Source: Diplonema japonicum (Eukaryota; Euglenozoa; Diplonemea; Diplonemida; Diplonemidae). From it: a DNA stretch of 64,000 nucleotides. This document shows positions 1-9,805 of this stretch, piece by piece. Where the stretch lies: positions 1-64,000 of the forward strand of contig OZ025688.1 in NCBI GenBank assembly GCA_964019335.1, in the 5' to 3' direction. The notes beneath the pieces are model-generated. The model did not search any database. It saw only the letters and a program-made list of their open reading frames with translations, and was not told where the DNA came from. A program made the translations under genes and the position numbers. Each line of letters starts with the position of its first letter. The first letter of the stretch is position 1.

Positions 1-517
1 GGGTTTGCGGGTTTGCGGGTTTGCGGGTTTGCGGGTTTGCGGGTTTGCGGGTTTGCGGGTTTGCGGGTTTGCGGGTTTGCGGGTTTGCGGGTTTGCGGGT
101 TTGCGGGTTTGCGGGTTTGCGGGTTTGCGGGTTTGCGGGTTTGCGGGTTTGCGGGTTTGCGGGTTTGCGGGTTTGCGGGTTTGCGGGTTTTGCGGGTTTT
201 GCGGGTTTTGCGGGTTTTGCGGGTTTTGCGGGTTTTGCGGGTTTTGCGGGTTTTGCGGGGTTTGCGGGGTTTGCGGGGTTTGCGGGGTTTGCGGGGTTTG
301 CGGGGTTTGCGGGGTTTGCGGGGTTTGCGGGGTTTGCGGGGTTTGCGGGGTTTGCGGGGTTTGCGGGGTTTGCGGGGTTTGCGGGGTTTGCGGGGTTTGC
401 GGGGTTTGCGGGGTTTGCGGGGTTTGCGGGGTTTGCGGGGTTTGCGGGGTTTGCGGGGTTTGCGGGGTTTGCGGGGTTTGCGGGGTTTGCGGGGTTTGCG
501 GGGTTTGCGGGGTTTGC
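1..517 (+). repeat. Homogeneous G/T-rich tandem array in three blocks
   Basis: The array has three pure blocks: 23 copies of GGGTTTGC (1-184), 8 copies of GGGTTTTGC (185-256) and 29 copies of GGGGTTTGC (257-517). The units differ by a single T or G insertion, and each block is internally uniform, which suggests stepwise amplification by slippage or a templated polymerase. It looks telomeric in composition. However, the G-rich strand runs 5' to 3' into the window, the reverse of a chromosome end lying at position 1. It directly abuts the 3' side of the minus-strand retroelement, so it may be an interstitial array, an element tail or an insertion target. The open frames through it are repeat artefacts. 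Confidence 0.95.
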
Positions 518-1142
518 GGATACCAATCTGGCCAGCCATAGCCACCTCCAGTGGAACACCCAGCGACCCGGCCTTCGCAAGAAGCATCTCCTCAGTCCTC
601 TCCCTTCCAGGGTCCGTTCCTTCTTCAAGGATGATCTCCACCCGGCCCTAGAACTGGATGATGAACTTGAGCAGTCGGTCCCCCGGCCTCGCCCTCAGTG
701 GCACCATCGCTCTCGGAATTGGGATGCCCATCACCACATCAATCGGGTCAAGCTGAACGAAGTCTCCCCCTACTTCCACCTGCTGTTCCCTTTCCGGTGC
801 CCCGACTCCCATCAGCTGATCTCCCTCCGGCGTCTGGATCCCACCCCTAGGTGTGTCAGGCCCCGACTGGCTGCCTCCGTCGGTGCGTTCCCGCCCTCTT
901 TGGTCCCTTCGGGGGCGTCATCCGCCTGCGGCTTCAGAGTCCTCCCACCGCCCTGTCTCTTCGCAGCTTGTTCCCTACAGAATTCGCTCACGGTCATCTT
1001 CCTCGTAGCAGTTGTCGCACTCTGGTCCCCCTTGTTCGAGTCCCTCTGGGCCTCCGTATCCCCCTTAGGACACTGGTCCAAGGTCTGGTTCACCGCAGCG
1101 TCAGTCGCCCCTTGTCTCTTCCCATCTTCCTGGGCCTTCGGG

Positions 1143-4100
1143 TCAAGCTCCCCTCCCTGCCCAGCCCTCTCGCTGGATCCTGTTCCGGCCATCTCCGCCT
1201 CCCTGTCCCTTCACTTCCCTCTCGGACGACTCCTCAGCTTCGGTGGTTTTTTCATTGCCGAAGGAGTCCTCTGTGAGGTCAGTGTTGGATTCAGTGTTGG
1301 GTTCGTTGTTCGCTTCCTCGTTGTCCTTTTTTTCCTCTTCGCCGTCCGGTACCGGGGGCCCTGGATCTAACTGTACAGGCCCTTTGACTAACAGCGCCCC
1401 TGCTATCGATCTCATCATGGCCGTTGACACCTCTTGGACCACACGCCTGTGTATCGAGACTCTGTCCCCGTGAGCCCACGCAGCTATGCTCCTGGACAGT
1501 TTCTTCGTGAGGTAGACTGCTGCCTCCCCGAACCCCCCAAAGGTCTCCATCGCGAAAGGTACAAAGGCCACGCGTGTCTTGGCGAGCTCCGCCTCATACT
1601 TCTGGCGCTTGTAGTGTTCCGCCTTCGCCGCTGCGTACCCCGCAGTCTTCGCCGCCTGGTTGACACAAGACTCGTTCCTCGGGTGCACGATGACCACGTC
1701 CATAGCCATTGGGCGGGAACCCCCCACCCCACCTGGGAAGAACACGTCCGCCGGGCGCTGGGACGACCCCGGGATCAGCCCCGTCTTCTCCATCGTTGCG
1801 CTCACCCCGGCCCACTGACAGTGTCTGTGGATGGTCTCCTTCACCCGGTCGTGCCTCGCAATCCTGGCGTTGCCGCATCCCTGGGCATGGTCACCCCATA
1901 CGTCCATCCCCTCAGTCTTGCACCTCGGGTCGTGGCAGCTCTCACCCTGCTTGTAGACCGGAGCCCCCAACCACCACTTGATCAGAGCCCCAAACTCGTT
2001 GTCCGACAGCTGGTTGTAGAAGTCAGGCGTCGCCGTCAACCACGCCCCCGCATAGTGCATTGACTCCGACATCAACCTCGCTCTCGAGCGTGCATCTGCT
2101 TTCGCCAAGAGGCCCTCCAGCGCCTTCTCATCAAGCACCCTAGAGAGCCACCTCTGGCTGCAGATGTGGGGGGCCTTGGCCACCATGTCGGGTGTAATCT
2201 GCATGCCGCCCTTCGTCCTGTTGAACCACTCGAGCCAGCTCCCCCATACACCCCCTTCCAGCCCATGTTCGTATTTGGGATCCAGCTCCTTGCACAGCTT
2301 CATCGTCGACGCCCTCGAAGCCATGTTGGCCGCGCGCAGGTGCTCCTGGCAGCTCCTCATCCCAAGCCCACCGACTTTTACGGACAGTTTCGCCTGCTGC
2401 CATTCTTTCGACCCGCTCTCGAACTGCATGCCGCACACCTTCGACATCGTCTTCCGCACCATCTCGTCGAACCTGTGCATGACCCCTCCCACATGCGAGT
2501 CTGGGACCACTCTCATGTAAAACACCAGTTTGCTGTATGAGCTGCAATACCGGAGGTAGAACTGGAGGATGTCCAGGTTGCAGTCTTCACTTATCTCGTT
2601 CACCAGGGGTTGGATGGCCAGAGAGAACAGCAGTGGTCCCATCGGGTCCCCCTGTTGCACCCCTTCCTGGGACTTAATCACCTTTCCGTTGTAGTATAAT
2701 TGGGAGGGCACCCTGTAGCACCAATCGGCCCACGCATACAGCCCCGACGCTTGCTCATAGGCCTGTGAGCACAGCTGCCTCCGACAAACACTGTTGAAGG
2801 CGTTGGCGTAGTCGATCTTGAGGATCACCTTGTTTTCCTGCTTGTTGCCCCGTTCCCTGTCCACATACTGCCTGATGGTGTGTATAGCCGCCTCCATTCC
2901 AGCAGGGACCGATACCCCCACCTGGCCGCCTTTCTTCAGGTACGAAGAGGCCACTTCCGGAGCGATCTTCTTCACAAGGGATTTCCCCACCAGCCGACGC
3001 AGCACATCCCCAACGGCTATGGGCCGCACGTCCCTGTCGTTCTTCTTGAGGGCCACAAGGTTCGCCCCTGCCATCAGCGGAGCCACCTCCCTAGGGGCCG
3101 TGCCTCTAGCTAATGCGTTGACTGCCCTCGTCACCGACATCAAACAGCCTTGAGACTCAAAAGCTCCGTCCACCGCGTCCTTGATGTGCTGGGCTCTCAG
3201 ACCAGTCGGTCCCGCAGCAGTCCCCCTCGGGAAGTCCCTGATTGCGTCCAGCACTTCTTCTGGCAAGACTTCTACCGCTTCCTTCGTCTTCGCCGGGTTG
3301 TCCCATTGGGGGTGTAGTGGCTCTGGATGTTTGCTCTGCAGCGCTCTCCAGCAATCCTCATTGTCTTCCGCCAGCCCCTGGGCTACAAGCGCCGCGTTTC
3401 CTGCCGAGAACCTCCCTTTGCTGCACAGTTCCGTGGCCCTGGCGACCTTAGAGACCTCGTCGTTCTTAGGTTCCCCCTTCTCACCTGATTCCAGCTTATT
3501 CCAGAGGGCCATGTAATTTCCCTTCTCCCACTCCTCCAATCTGGCCTGGACACTCAGCTCCGTCTCCTTGTCCCGCTTCTTCCCTCCCCTCTTCTTCCAC
3601 AGGCAGGCTTTGGGGAGCATCGCCACCAGCAGCCAAGCCTCCTCTGTGTTGTCCTTCACCGCTCGGCCCAGAGTGTGCTTAAGGGTAAGCCCCCACAGTC
3701 TTTGAAGGCTCGTCGGGATCGACCCCATGGTCGTGACGTTCATGGCGGCTATGGCTTCCAGGCTGGGTAACTCGGTCCTCGTCGGGGCCGGCGGGGGGGT
3801 CGTGTATTCCCCTTCCCTTCGCACCGCCTTTTTGCACTCGTCGTGGCACCCCTGACCCTTCCACACACAGCCCCTGCACACCAGGCACCTCTCGAGGTCC
3901 AGTCTCCTCAGAACGCTCTCCGGGATCTCATCACTCTCCAGGTGCCCATCCAGGTGACACTTCCATACCCTTGTCGAGTTGAACGGGGTCGTGCTTTTGC
4001 ACTTCGACCTAGCGCAGTTCGCCACCGGACAGTACAGGAATTGCTGGTTCCTTGCCCCCATCTGGTCCAACACCCCTGCCTTCCCATATCCAGGGATCGC

Positions 4101-4316
4101 ACGGTCTATTATGTCCCACTCCCCGATGTCCTCACCCGGGGCCTCGGAGGGTTGCTTACCTGCCTTTTGTAGAGCTACCGATTGGGACTCATCAAGGAGC
4201 ATCATCATCGACTCCTCCTCTCCGACTGCATACTCGTAGTGGTTGCCGTTGTACGCCAGCACCACCACCTTCTCGTGGTCGGAGTTGTACTCCCCTATCA
4301 TCAGGACTGGGTTGTT
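1143..4316 (-). pseudogene. Retroelement RT and restriction-like endonuclease polyprotein, catalytically broken
   Basis: Just after the frameshift the frame contains the OTU histidine motif (YNGNHYEY), then Cys/His clusters (CPVANCARSKC; CLVCRGC). RT motif A, KIDYANAFNS, lies at about 2793-2820 and motif B, GVQQGDPMGPLLFSLAI, at about 2615-2663. Motif C (YxDD) is absent. The sequence jumps from LQFYL directly into RYCSSYSKLVFYMR, a segment that normally lies well downstream of YxDD, so an in-frame deletion near 2550-2560 is inferred. C-terminal features are a CHDPRC...GDHAQGC zinc knuckle and the endonuclease-like RPADVFFP...AMDVVIV pair at about 1685-1757. A low-complexity acidic tail follows. 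With no YxDD aspartates this copy cannot encode an active reverse transcriptase. Confidence 0.85.
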
Positions 4317-4320
4317 CCCC

Positions 4321-5235
4321 AGCAACCACGAGTATCGTGTGGCCAAACGCTTGTGCTGCGGCTGCCAGGCACAAGTGGTCTCCCCACGTCGCCGCTGTGC
4401 CCATCCCTTCCAAGTACCGGTCCCAACCCTCACTGCAAAACGGGGCATAGTGCTCCTCCCGGTGTTTCATCCATTCTACAACCTCGCTCCTGATGTGGGT
4501 GTGGTCGCCGTAGGCTTCCCCGAGCGAACCGGCCAGGGCGTGGAACATGCAGTTCCCGTCCTTCTCCGTCGATCTCCTCGTCAGCTTGAAGCTCTTCATG
4601 ATCTCGTCCACTGACTTGCTGGCCCTAGGTTGTTTGTCAGGGTTCCACAGATTCCGCTGCCTGTGTAGTGCACAGTGCGTCTGGTTCGACGAGCATGCCA
4701 CAGCACATGTTCCACAGAGGTTCACCTTCATGTTCCTCGCCTGCTCTTGTTTCACAAAATGATGGTGGACCGCATTGAGGTGTTTAACTAGACAGCTTGC
4801 CACACTGGTGTGGAAAGAGCAGCCTTCCATCCGGCATTGATGTTTGTCTGTTCCTTCTTTTTCCCCCTCCTTCTGCACCTCCGTGTGCTCATCATCCAAA
4901 TCCATGGGGGGAGGGTCACCACCTCCTTGCAACGCGTCCCCTGCCAGCGTCAAGTCCACAAAGGGGTCCAGGTGTTCGGCCTGAAAGAGCTTATCCTCCG
5001 TCTTGGCTCGTTCCTTCGCCGCTTGCTTGGCGTCTTCCTTCTTTTTTCTGCGTCTTGAGCTTCTAGGCAGGCCCAAGTACACCGGCAGGTAGTGACCTCT
5101 CGATCCACGTCTTGTCTTCCTCAGCTTTACCGGTCCAAATCTCTGGGTTGGGTCAGCACCAGCTTTCCCCACCATCACTTCCGACATGGCCCAGAGCGAC
5201 ATCAGCCCCCCTATCCAAACTGAAGTGCTTCCCAC
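4321..5235 (-). pseudogene. Retroelement N-terminal part: zinc fingers and first half of an OTU-like protease domain
   Basis: The frame begins with a lysine/arginine-rich segment, then a C2H2-like finger (CRMEGCSFHTS followed by an HLNAVHHH segment) and a Cys-rich knuckle. The OTU core follows, with DGNCMFHALAGSLG (about residue 226; the DGNC cysteine is the expected nucleophile) and a TWGDHLCLAAAAQAFG segment. The remainder of the OTU fold, including the NHY histidine at about 4232-4249, lies in the next frame. This indicates a single-base indel in the CCCC run at 4317-4320. OTU domains occur in several eukaryotic retroelements, presumably for polyprotein or ubiquitin processing. The true start is uncertain: the frame remains open upstream, and ATG codons occur soon after 5235. 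The frameshift could also be a sequencing error in the homopolymer. Confidence 0.7.
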
Positions 5236-5808
5236 CAGAGTGCCCCCTACTGCTAGCCAAGCGAGCTCCCCAGCGGACCATTCATCCCCTCAGGGCCCAC
5301 CTGTACCCTTGACCTGTGGGTGGTCCTCCTGTCGCTCCCCGGCCTCTTCCACAACACTGCCGCATGCAGGAAGGAGGGGGCCATCCCAATGCCTGCCCCC
5401 AGCACCTGCCTCACCCCGAGAGGGAGAACAGGGTGACCCAGGCCCACGCCCCCAGGTGCTCCCATCTCACCCCTTCCTTGCTGTGTCCCATCCGTCTGCG
5501 GTGCCTCCTTGTGCCGGTTGCAGCCCCAGGTGCCGGGATTCTGGGTGCCAGGGGTTGGGCTCCAGGCGTTCCCACCTCAGTCTGCTTCAGCCCCATTGCA
5601 GGGTCATCTGGCTTCTGTTCCAGGGCAGCCTCGTGTTCCTCTCTGCGGGCCCTCCTCCTCCCTTCTTTCCTCGCACGATGGTGCCTTTTCTTCTCCTGTC
5701 TGGCAGCCTCCCTCACCCCCTCCCTCACCTTGGTCCTCTTCCCCCAACGCCTGAAGGGCCGTTTCGCTCCTGTGCCTCCTCCTGTTCTTCTTCCACTTGG
5801 GTGCTGGC

Positions 5809-6717
5809 TTAGGTTCCCTGCCACCCATGGCAATCCAGGGGGCTCTTTTCTGTGGTGCTCTCACGTCGCTCACAGCCTCCCCAACCACACCTTGGTGGGT
5901 GGTGGGGGTGGGTGCTGGGTCCACTGTGCACCACAGCTGGGTTGTAGCTTCTTCTGCATTCTGCATGTGGAATTTTTTGTATTGTAGTTGTATCGTTCAA
6001 AAGCTGGTCCATTCTGGCAGAGAGCTCAGTGTTGTTGGAGTTGGTGTCGGTTTCAGAGTTGGAGTCAAGGTCAGTGACACCTGACACAGACCATGTCTTG
6101 TTGTCCCAGATGGATGTCTTGGGTGTTGTAGAACATTCCTTGGCAGGTGCTTCCAACATGACTAGTGCATTTCCGGACAAGGTGTGTGTTGCCTTAGGTT
6201 GTAAGGCTTCAGCCTTCAGAACTTTGATGGTGTCTTGTAGCTCTGTGATTCATGCTTTTGCAAGACCAAGTTTTGCCATGGTATCACAAAGCTGGTATGG
6301 GTTGTGGTTTATCGTCTTTATGGCCTCAAGACGATAAACCTGTTCATCTTCCACATTTGGGGGGAAGTGGTGCAGGTACCCAGGATCCTGTGCATACTCA
6401 CACAAAACAGCAACACCTGGCAAGATGCCAACAATCTTCCCATCCCAGACAGAAACCATGTCGTCCTGTGTTGGTTTCTTGTGTTGCTCCCCTCCAGTGC
6501 CCCAGAAGTGGGCTCTGAAGGTTGTGCCTTCTCCTTTCCCTGTCATGAAATGCAACATTTCATCATGGCTGAGGCCATTCTTGTTGCCAGTCTGGGTAAG
6601 GTCTTGTGTTTTCACATATTTCTGTGAGAACACAGTTGATGCCTTTTGCGTTGAGATGCGTCCATCAATGCTGCCACTGCTGCTGCTTGTACTTGAACTT
6701 TCTCTTTTGCACTTCTT

Positions 6718-6720
<3 letters not shown>
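5809..6720 (-). pseudogene. Degenerate minus-strand ORF of unknown family, interrupted by one TGA
   Basis: A minus-strand frame is protein-like from about 6720 (Ser-rich, then a GRISTQKASTVFSQKYVK segment) to 5809. It is broken by a single in-frame TGA at 6247-6249. On both sides the composition looks like real protein: FRAHFWGTGGEQHKK and VSVWDGKIVGILPG before the stop, and ITELQDTIKVLKAEALQPK after it. Conserved genes in this window use TGA as a stop, so reassignment is unlikely. I recognise no domain. A copy of the dispersed repeat lies inside its distal part (about 5885-5967). It sits upstream of the retroelement on the same strand and might be an ORF1-like remnant or a separate mobile-element gene. 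Confidence 0.4.
5885..5967 (-). repeat. Dispersed short repeat, copy 1
   Basis: Read on the minus strand, this contains the core CAGAAGAAGCTACAACCCAG followed by a CTG-TGC segment. The same core occurs on the plus strand near 7855, 9745 and 12445. It lies inside the degenerate ORF at 5809-6720, so it probably inserted after or during that gene's decay. Confidence 0.6.
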
Positions 6721-6748
<28 letters not shown>

Positions 6749-7325
6749 CAAATGTTTAAACTTTTCTCTTCATTTTTGTATTGATTTCCTCCTCTTCTTC
6801 CTCCTCCTCTAGTTCAGATTTACCTGAACATAGCCCATGCCATGCCATGTTGAGTCATGTTTCTGGTGCTTATCCTCTGCACCCTCTGCACCCCTTTCAC
6901 CTTCTTCACTACTTGGCACAGCTTCGGTGTCGGGAACAAAGAACAGAAGCAGAACAAGTACCACAATCATTTTATCTGTTAATTGTAAAAAATAATACAA
7001 AGAAAATGATAAACAAAGGCTAAATACTGTATAAATACACATTGACTCTGACAGCAATGCAACACAATGTGAAGCAACATGATGTGTTTTCTGTTCACAT
7101 TTCATACACTTGACACAAAAAATGTGTTGAAGTAACACACCAAAGTGTTGTTTTATATTGTACCATACAGTGTATAAAATATCCCAGAAGGGCTGCCCTT
7201 TCATAACTGGAAGTTAGATTTTTTCTTACATCATGTAGAACATCATGTATGCAAAATATGGTGTAAAATATGTCACAACACACCACATGGTGTGGTCGAA
7301 AATTTGCAGTGTTGGGGTGGTTTGT

Positions 7326-7357
7326 GGGCCAGACCCCTCAGACCACCAGTCTGGCCC
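7326..7357 (+). other. Perfect 9-bp inverted repeat (hairpin)
   Basis: GGGCCAGAC at 7326-7334 pairs perfectly with GTCTGGCCC at 7349-7357 across a 14-nt loop. No gene adjoins it. It could be a terminal inverted repeat relic or simply a foldback; function unknown. Confidence 0.4.
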
Positions 7358-7777
7358 ACTACAAAGCGTCCGTTAAAGAAAAGCAAGCCAGGATAGACTT
7401 GTGTACCCTTTTTTCGCTCCTCTTCACTTTCACCCACCTGGGCCCCACCCACCCCTGCCCCTACCCGAGGCCAGGGAGGGAGAAAAAGACACACATGTCA
7501 CACTTCCATCCCTCACCCACACCTTCACTTTGATCAGGTCCTTGACCTTTCCCACTGGGGCCCTTATCCTTGTGTCACACCTCTCCAAGAACTCACGTAG
7601 TGTCACCCTGGTAGTGCTGGCTCCCACCACAATGCCCACTACCCCTTCCTTCCCTGGTGTTGGGTGGTGTCTGCACCCCTGGGTCTGCAACTTGACCACC
7701 CTCCATGCCATTTCCAGAGTCCCCTAATGCAGATGCTCAGGGTGATGAATTGGCAGCAAACTGCATGAGCACAGAAT

Positions 7778-7905
7778 CTTGGTTACCCCGGGTTGCTATG
7801 GCTGGGGTTAAGCTGCACACTGCACACATTAAGAACACAACACAGAACACAGAAGAAGCTACAACTCAGCTGCAGTGCCCCCCTGTATCAAGTTAACAGC
7901 ACCTT
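7778..7905 (+). repeat. Dispersed short repeat, copy 2 (longest)
   Basis: This copy starts with AATCTTGGTTAC, shared with the intronic copy at 13812. It continues through GCACACATTAAGAACACAAC, shared with copies near 8340 and 12415, and the core CAGAAGAAGCTACAACTCAG. It ends with a CTGTATCAAGT segment shared with 9766, 12474 and 13898. The mosaic of shared blocks defines a family of roughly 130-150 bp. Confidence 0.65.
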
Positions 7906-8326
7906 GATTCCTTGAAGAAAAAAAAATTCAATTAGGTTACCACAGTTGGGTGACCTATTCCTAGGAGGCTCAATATCACCCTCCAAAAAAAAAGAAGAAA
8001 AAAAGAGAAAAAAAACATGAACAGAAAACAAAAAGAAAGGAAATAGTGTGAGAATTGAGATAATTAATGGGATGAACAGGACAAATGAGAAAAGGGAAAA
8101 GAAAAAAAGAGAACAAGTATAAGAATATAAATATGGATAAGAAGAGCACCATGAAGAGAAGAAAGAGGAAGAAAAAAAAGTTTGTGAGCACCTTATCTAA
8201 TCCCATTTACCCAAACAACCCAACTCATTTACCCCCAGAAAGAAGAAAAGGAAAAAGAGAGAACAAGTGTGAAATAAGAAGAGCACCATGAAGAGAAAAA
8301 ATAAAAATACTTTCTAGCTCCTGCAT

Positions 8327-8372
8327 GTGTTGAGCTGCACACAGCACACATTAAGGACATGACATGGAATAT
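8327..8372 (+). repeat. Dispersed short repeat, partial copy 3
   Basis: It contains TGAGCTGCACACAGCACACA followed by TTAAGGACATGACATGGAAT, matching the middle block of copies 2 and 5. The flanking blocks are missing. Confidence 0.45.
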
Positions 8373-9260
8373 TGTGCTGTCAGTGTTGTGGTGATATAGT
8401 CACCACTTTCAACCTTGATGATGCAATGAAAAAAAAAGGGGGGGGAAACTAGTTTGACACTCCATTGTGTCCGGTCCTGCCAAGTTCCAGTTCTGCTAGT
8501 TCTGCCATTCCACCAAGTTCCGACTTTTCAGGTGGAAGGGAATGGAACAACCCACCCCTGGTGGCACCTCCTGTAAGTAAGCTTTGGCTGAAACTAATGT
8601 GAGCTATGGTAAACAAAAACAAAAAATACACAAGGGTGAGAGGGTAGGTTTTAAATGATGAGAAGAGTTAACAGAAGGAAGCCAAAGAGAGCAGTAGCAA
8701 AAAAGTGAACTGACAAGGGGGGAAAGGGAGGAGAAGCAGACAAAAGGGAAAAGAAACTGCAAGAGTGACATGGGCAATCCCAAAGTATGGAATAACCCTA
8801 CACTGCAGATCCAAGCTTGAGTACCACCCAACATCAACACTTAGGCACTGCCAAGGCAGTTGCTCACTCCTTTAATTGGAACCCCTCACAAGTGTAAAAA
8901 AAAAAATCTCCCTCCCACCTACCTCCCTCTATCATTTGCATTTATCAGTGTTTTATGAGGAAAGCAGAAACAACAGCTTGGCTTAGGTGTGTGAAAAAAT
9001 GTGAGAAGACAAGAAAAAAAGAAGGAAAAAAAAAAAAAAAGGGTAAACACATCATGTATGTCAAAAAAAATCAAGGATTTTTTTCTCTTTTTTTTCCCCA
9101 TTTTCCAAAAGGAAAAAAAAAAAAAAGTTGCAAAACTATCAAAAATAATGACAGTGTTGGGAGAGTCCCGTGAGTCCTGTTGAGTCCCATCCCGTGGAGT
9201 CCTGTGAGTCCCATCCAGGCCCGTATTCCGTTTTAGGGGACTGACCAACACTGCCCTGAG

Positions 9261-9598
9261 GCCAAATTTCCCTTTGGAAAAATCCCAAAAAATGGCAAAG
9301 TCAGCCTTGGTAAGGGCACTGCTGGGAAAAAAAAAATTTTTTTTTGCAAAAAAATAAAAAAAAAAGTCCATTTTGAGGGTGCCTGAGTGCCAGGTGACCC
9401 CAAAAAAAAATTTTTTTTTCAGCCCCCAAGGCCAAATTTCTCAATGGAAAAATCCCAAAAAATGGCAATATCAGCCTTGGTAAGGGCACTGCTGGGGGGA
9501 ATTTTTTTTTTTTGCAAAAAAATAAAAAAAAAGTCCATTTTGAGGGTGCCTGAGTGCCATGTGACCCCAGAAAAAAAATTTTTTTTTCACCACCAAGG
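9261..9598 (+). repeat. Tandem duplication, 170-bp unit, two diverged copies
   Basis: Unit 1 (9261-9430) and unit 2 (9431-9598) both contain GCCAAATTTC, AAAAATCCCAAAAAATGGCA, TCAGCCTTGGTAAGGGCACT and GTCCATTTTGAGGGTGCCTG. Each unit also has two foldback-prone A-run/T-run junctions (AAAAAAAATTTTTTTT type). The frames through it are composed of Phe/Lys runs and are not genes. Confidence 0.9.
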
Positions 9599-9730
9599 CT
9601 GTTCCCTCTGTTCCCCTGTTCCCTTGGTTCCCCTGTTCCCTTTCGTTCCCCTGTTCCCCCAAATTCCCTTGAGGGAATCGTTCCCTTCCCTCTGTTCCCC
9701 TGGATTCCCTCAAATTCCCTCAAGGGAATG
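9599..9730 (+). repeat. GTTCCC-type minisatellite
   Basis: Irregular repeats of TGTTCCC, GTTCCCCT and AATTCCCT run immediately after the 170-bp duplication. Two palindromic AATTCCCTTGAGGGAAT-like segments are included. It is non-coding. Confidence 0.7.
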
Positions 9731-9739
9731 ACCCAACAC

Positions 9740-9805
9740 TGGAAGCTACAACCCAGCTGCAGTGCCCCCTGTAATCAAGTAAACAGTTCTTGTGCAGGGT
9801 GCCAC
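9740..9805 (+). repeat. Dispersed short repeat, copy 4 (3' part)
   Basis: It contains GAAGCTACAACCCAGCTGCA, GTGCCCCCTGTAATCAAGTA and CTTGTGCAGGGTGCCACCAA. The last block is shared with the intronic copy at about 13910. Confidence 0.6.

Larger units (their letters stand above)
518..5235 (-). mobile_element. Decayed non-LTR retrotransposon (OTU + RT + restriction-like endonuclease)
   Basis: On the minus strand the order is: N-terminal basic region and Cys/His fingers, an OTU-type protease core, further Cys/His fingers, reverse transcriptase, and a C-terminal CCHC plus restriction-like endonuclease. This order fits the non-LTR retrotransposons that carry a restriction-like rather than an AP endonuclease. 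The 3' side ends exactly where the GCAAACCC-type array (minus-strand reading) begins. The copy is defective. A one-base frameshift at the CCCC run 4317-4320 splits the OTU domain. An in-frame deletion near 2550-2560 removes the RT catalytic YxDD segment. The 3' part (518-1142) still reads as protein-like sequence on the minus strand but contains a stop near 646-648. The 5' end is not defined and could extend beyond 5235. Confidence 0.8.
6750..9260. other. Repeat-rich, A/T-run-rich stretch without a supported gene
   Basis: The region has many poly-A and poly-T runs, purine-rich stretches (about 7980-8300) and two dispersed-repeat copies (7778-7905 and 8327-8372). A short GAGTCC-type minirepeat lies at about 9160-9225. 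The open frames are low-complexity Phe/Leu or Lys runs with no recognisable domain. I see no convincing coding exon. Confidence 0.6.

Noticed and set aside
1-517. A normal left chromosome end
   Set aside because: The G-rich strand would have to end 3' at position 1 on the minus strand. Here the minus strand is C/A-rich, so the orientation is opposite.
5-1370. Long plus-strand open frames reading GFAGLRVC, LRG or FAG repeats
   Set aside because: They are produced by the 8/9-bp array and then run antisense to the retroelement; there is no independent coding evidence.
6247-6249. TGA read as a sense codon
   Set aside because: CapZ-alpha, the aminotransferase, the EF-hand gene and others end at TGA at family-consistent lengths, so the standard code fits.
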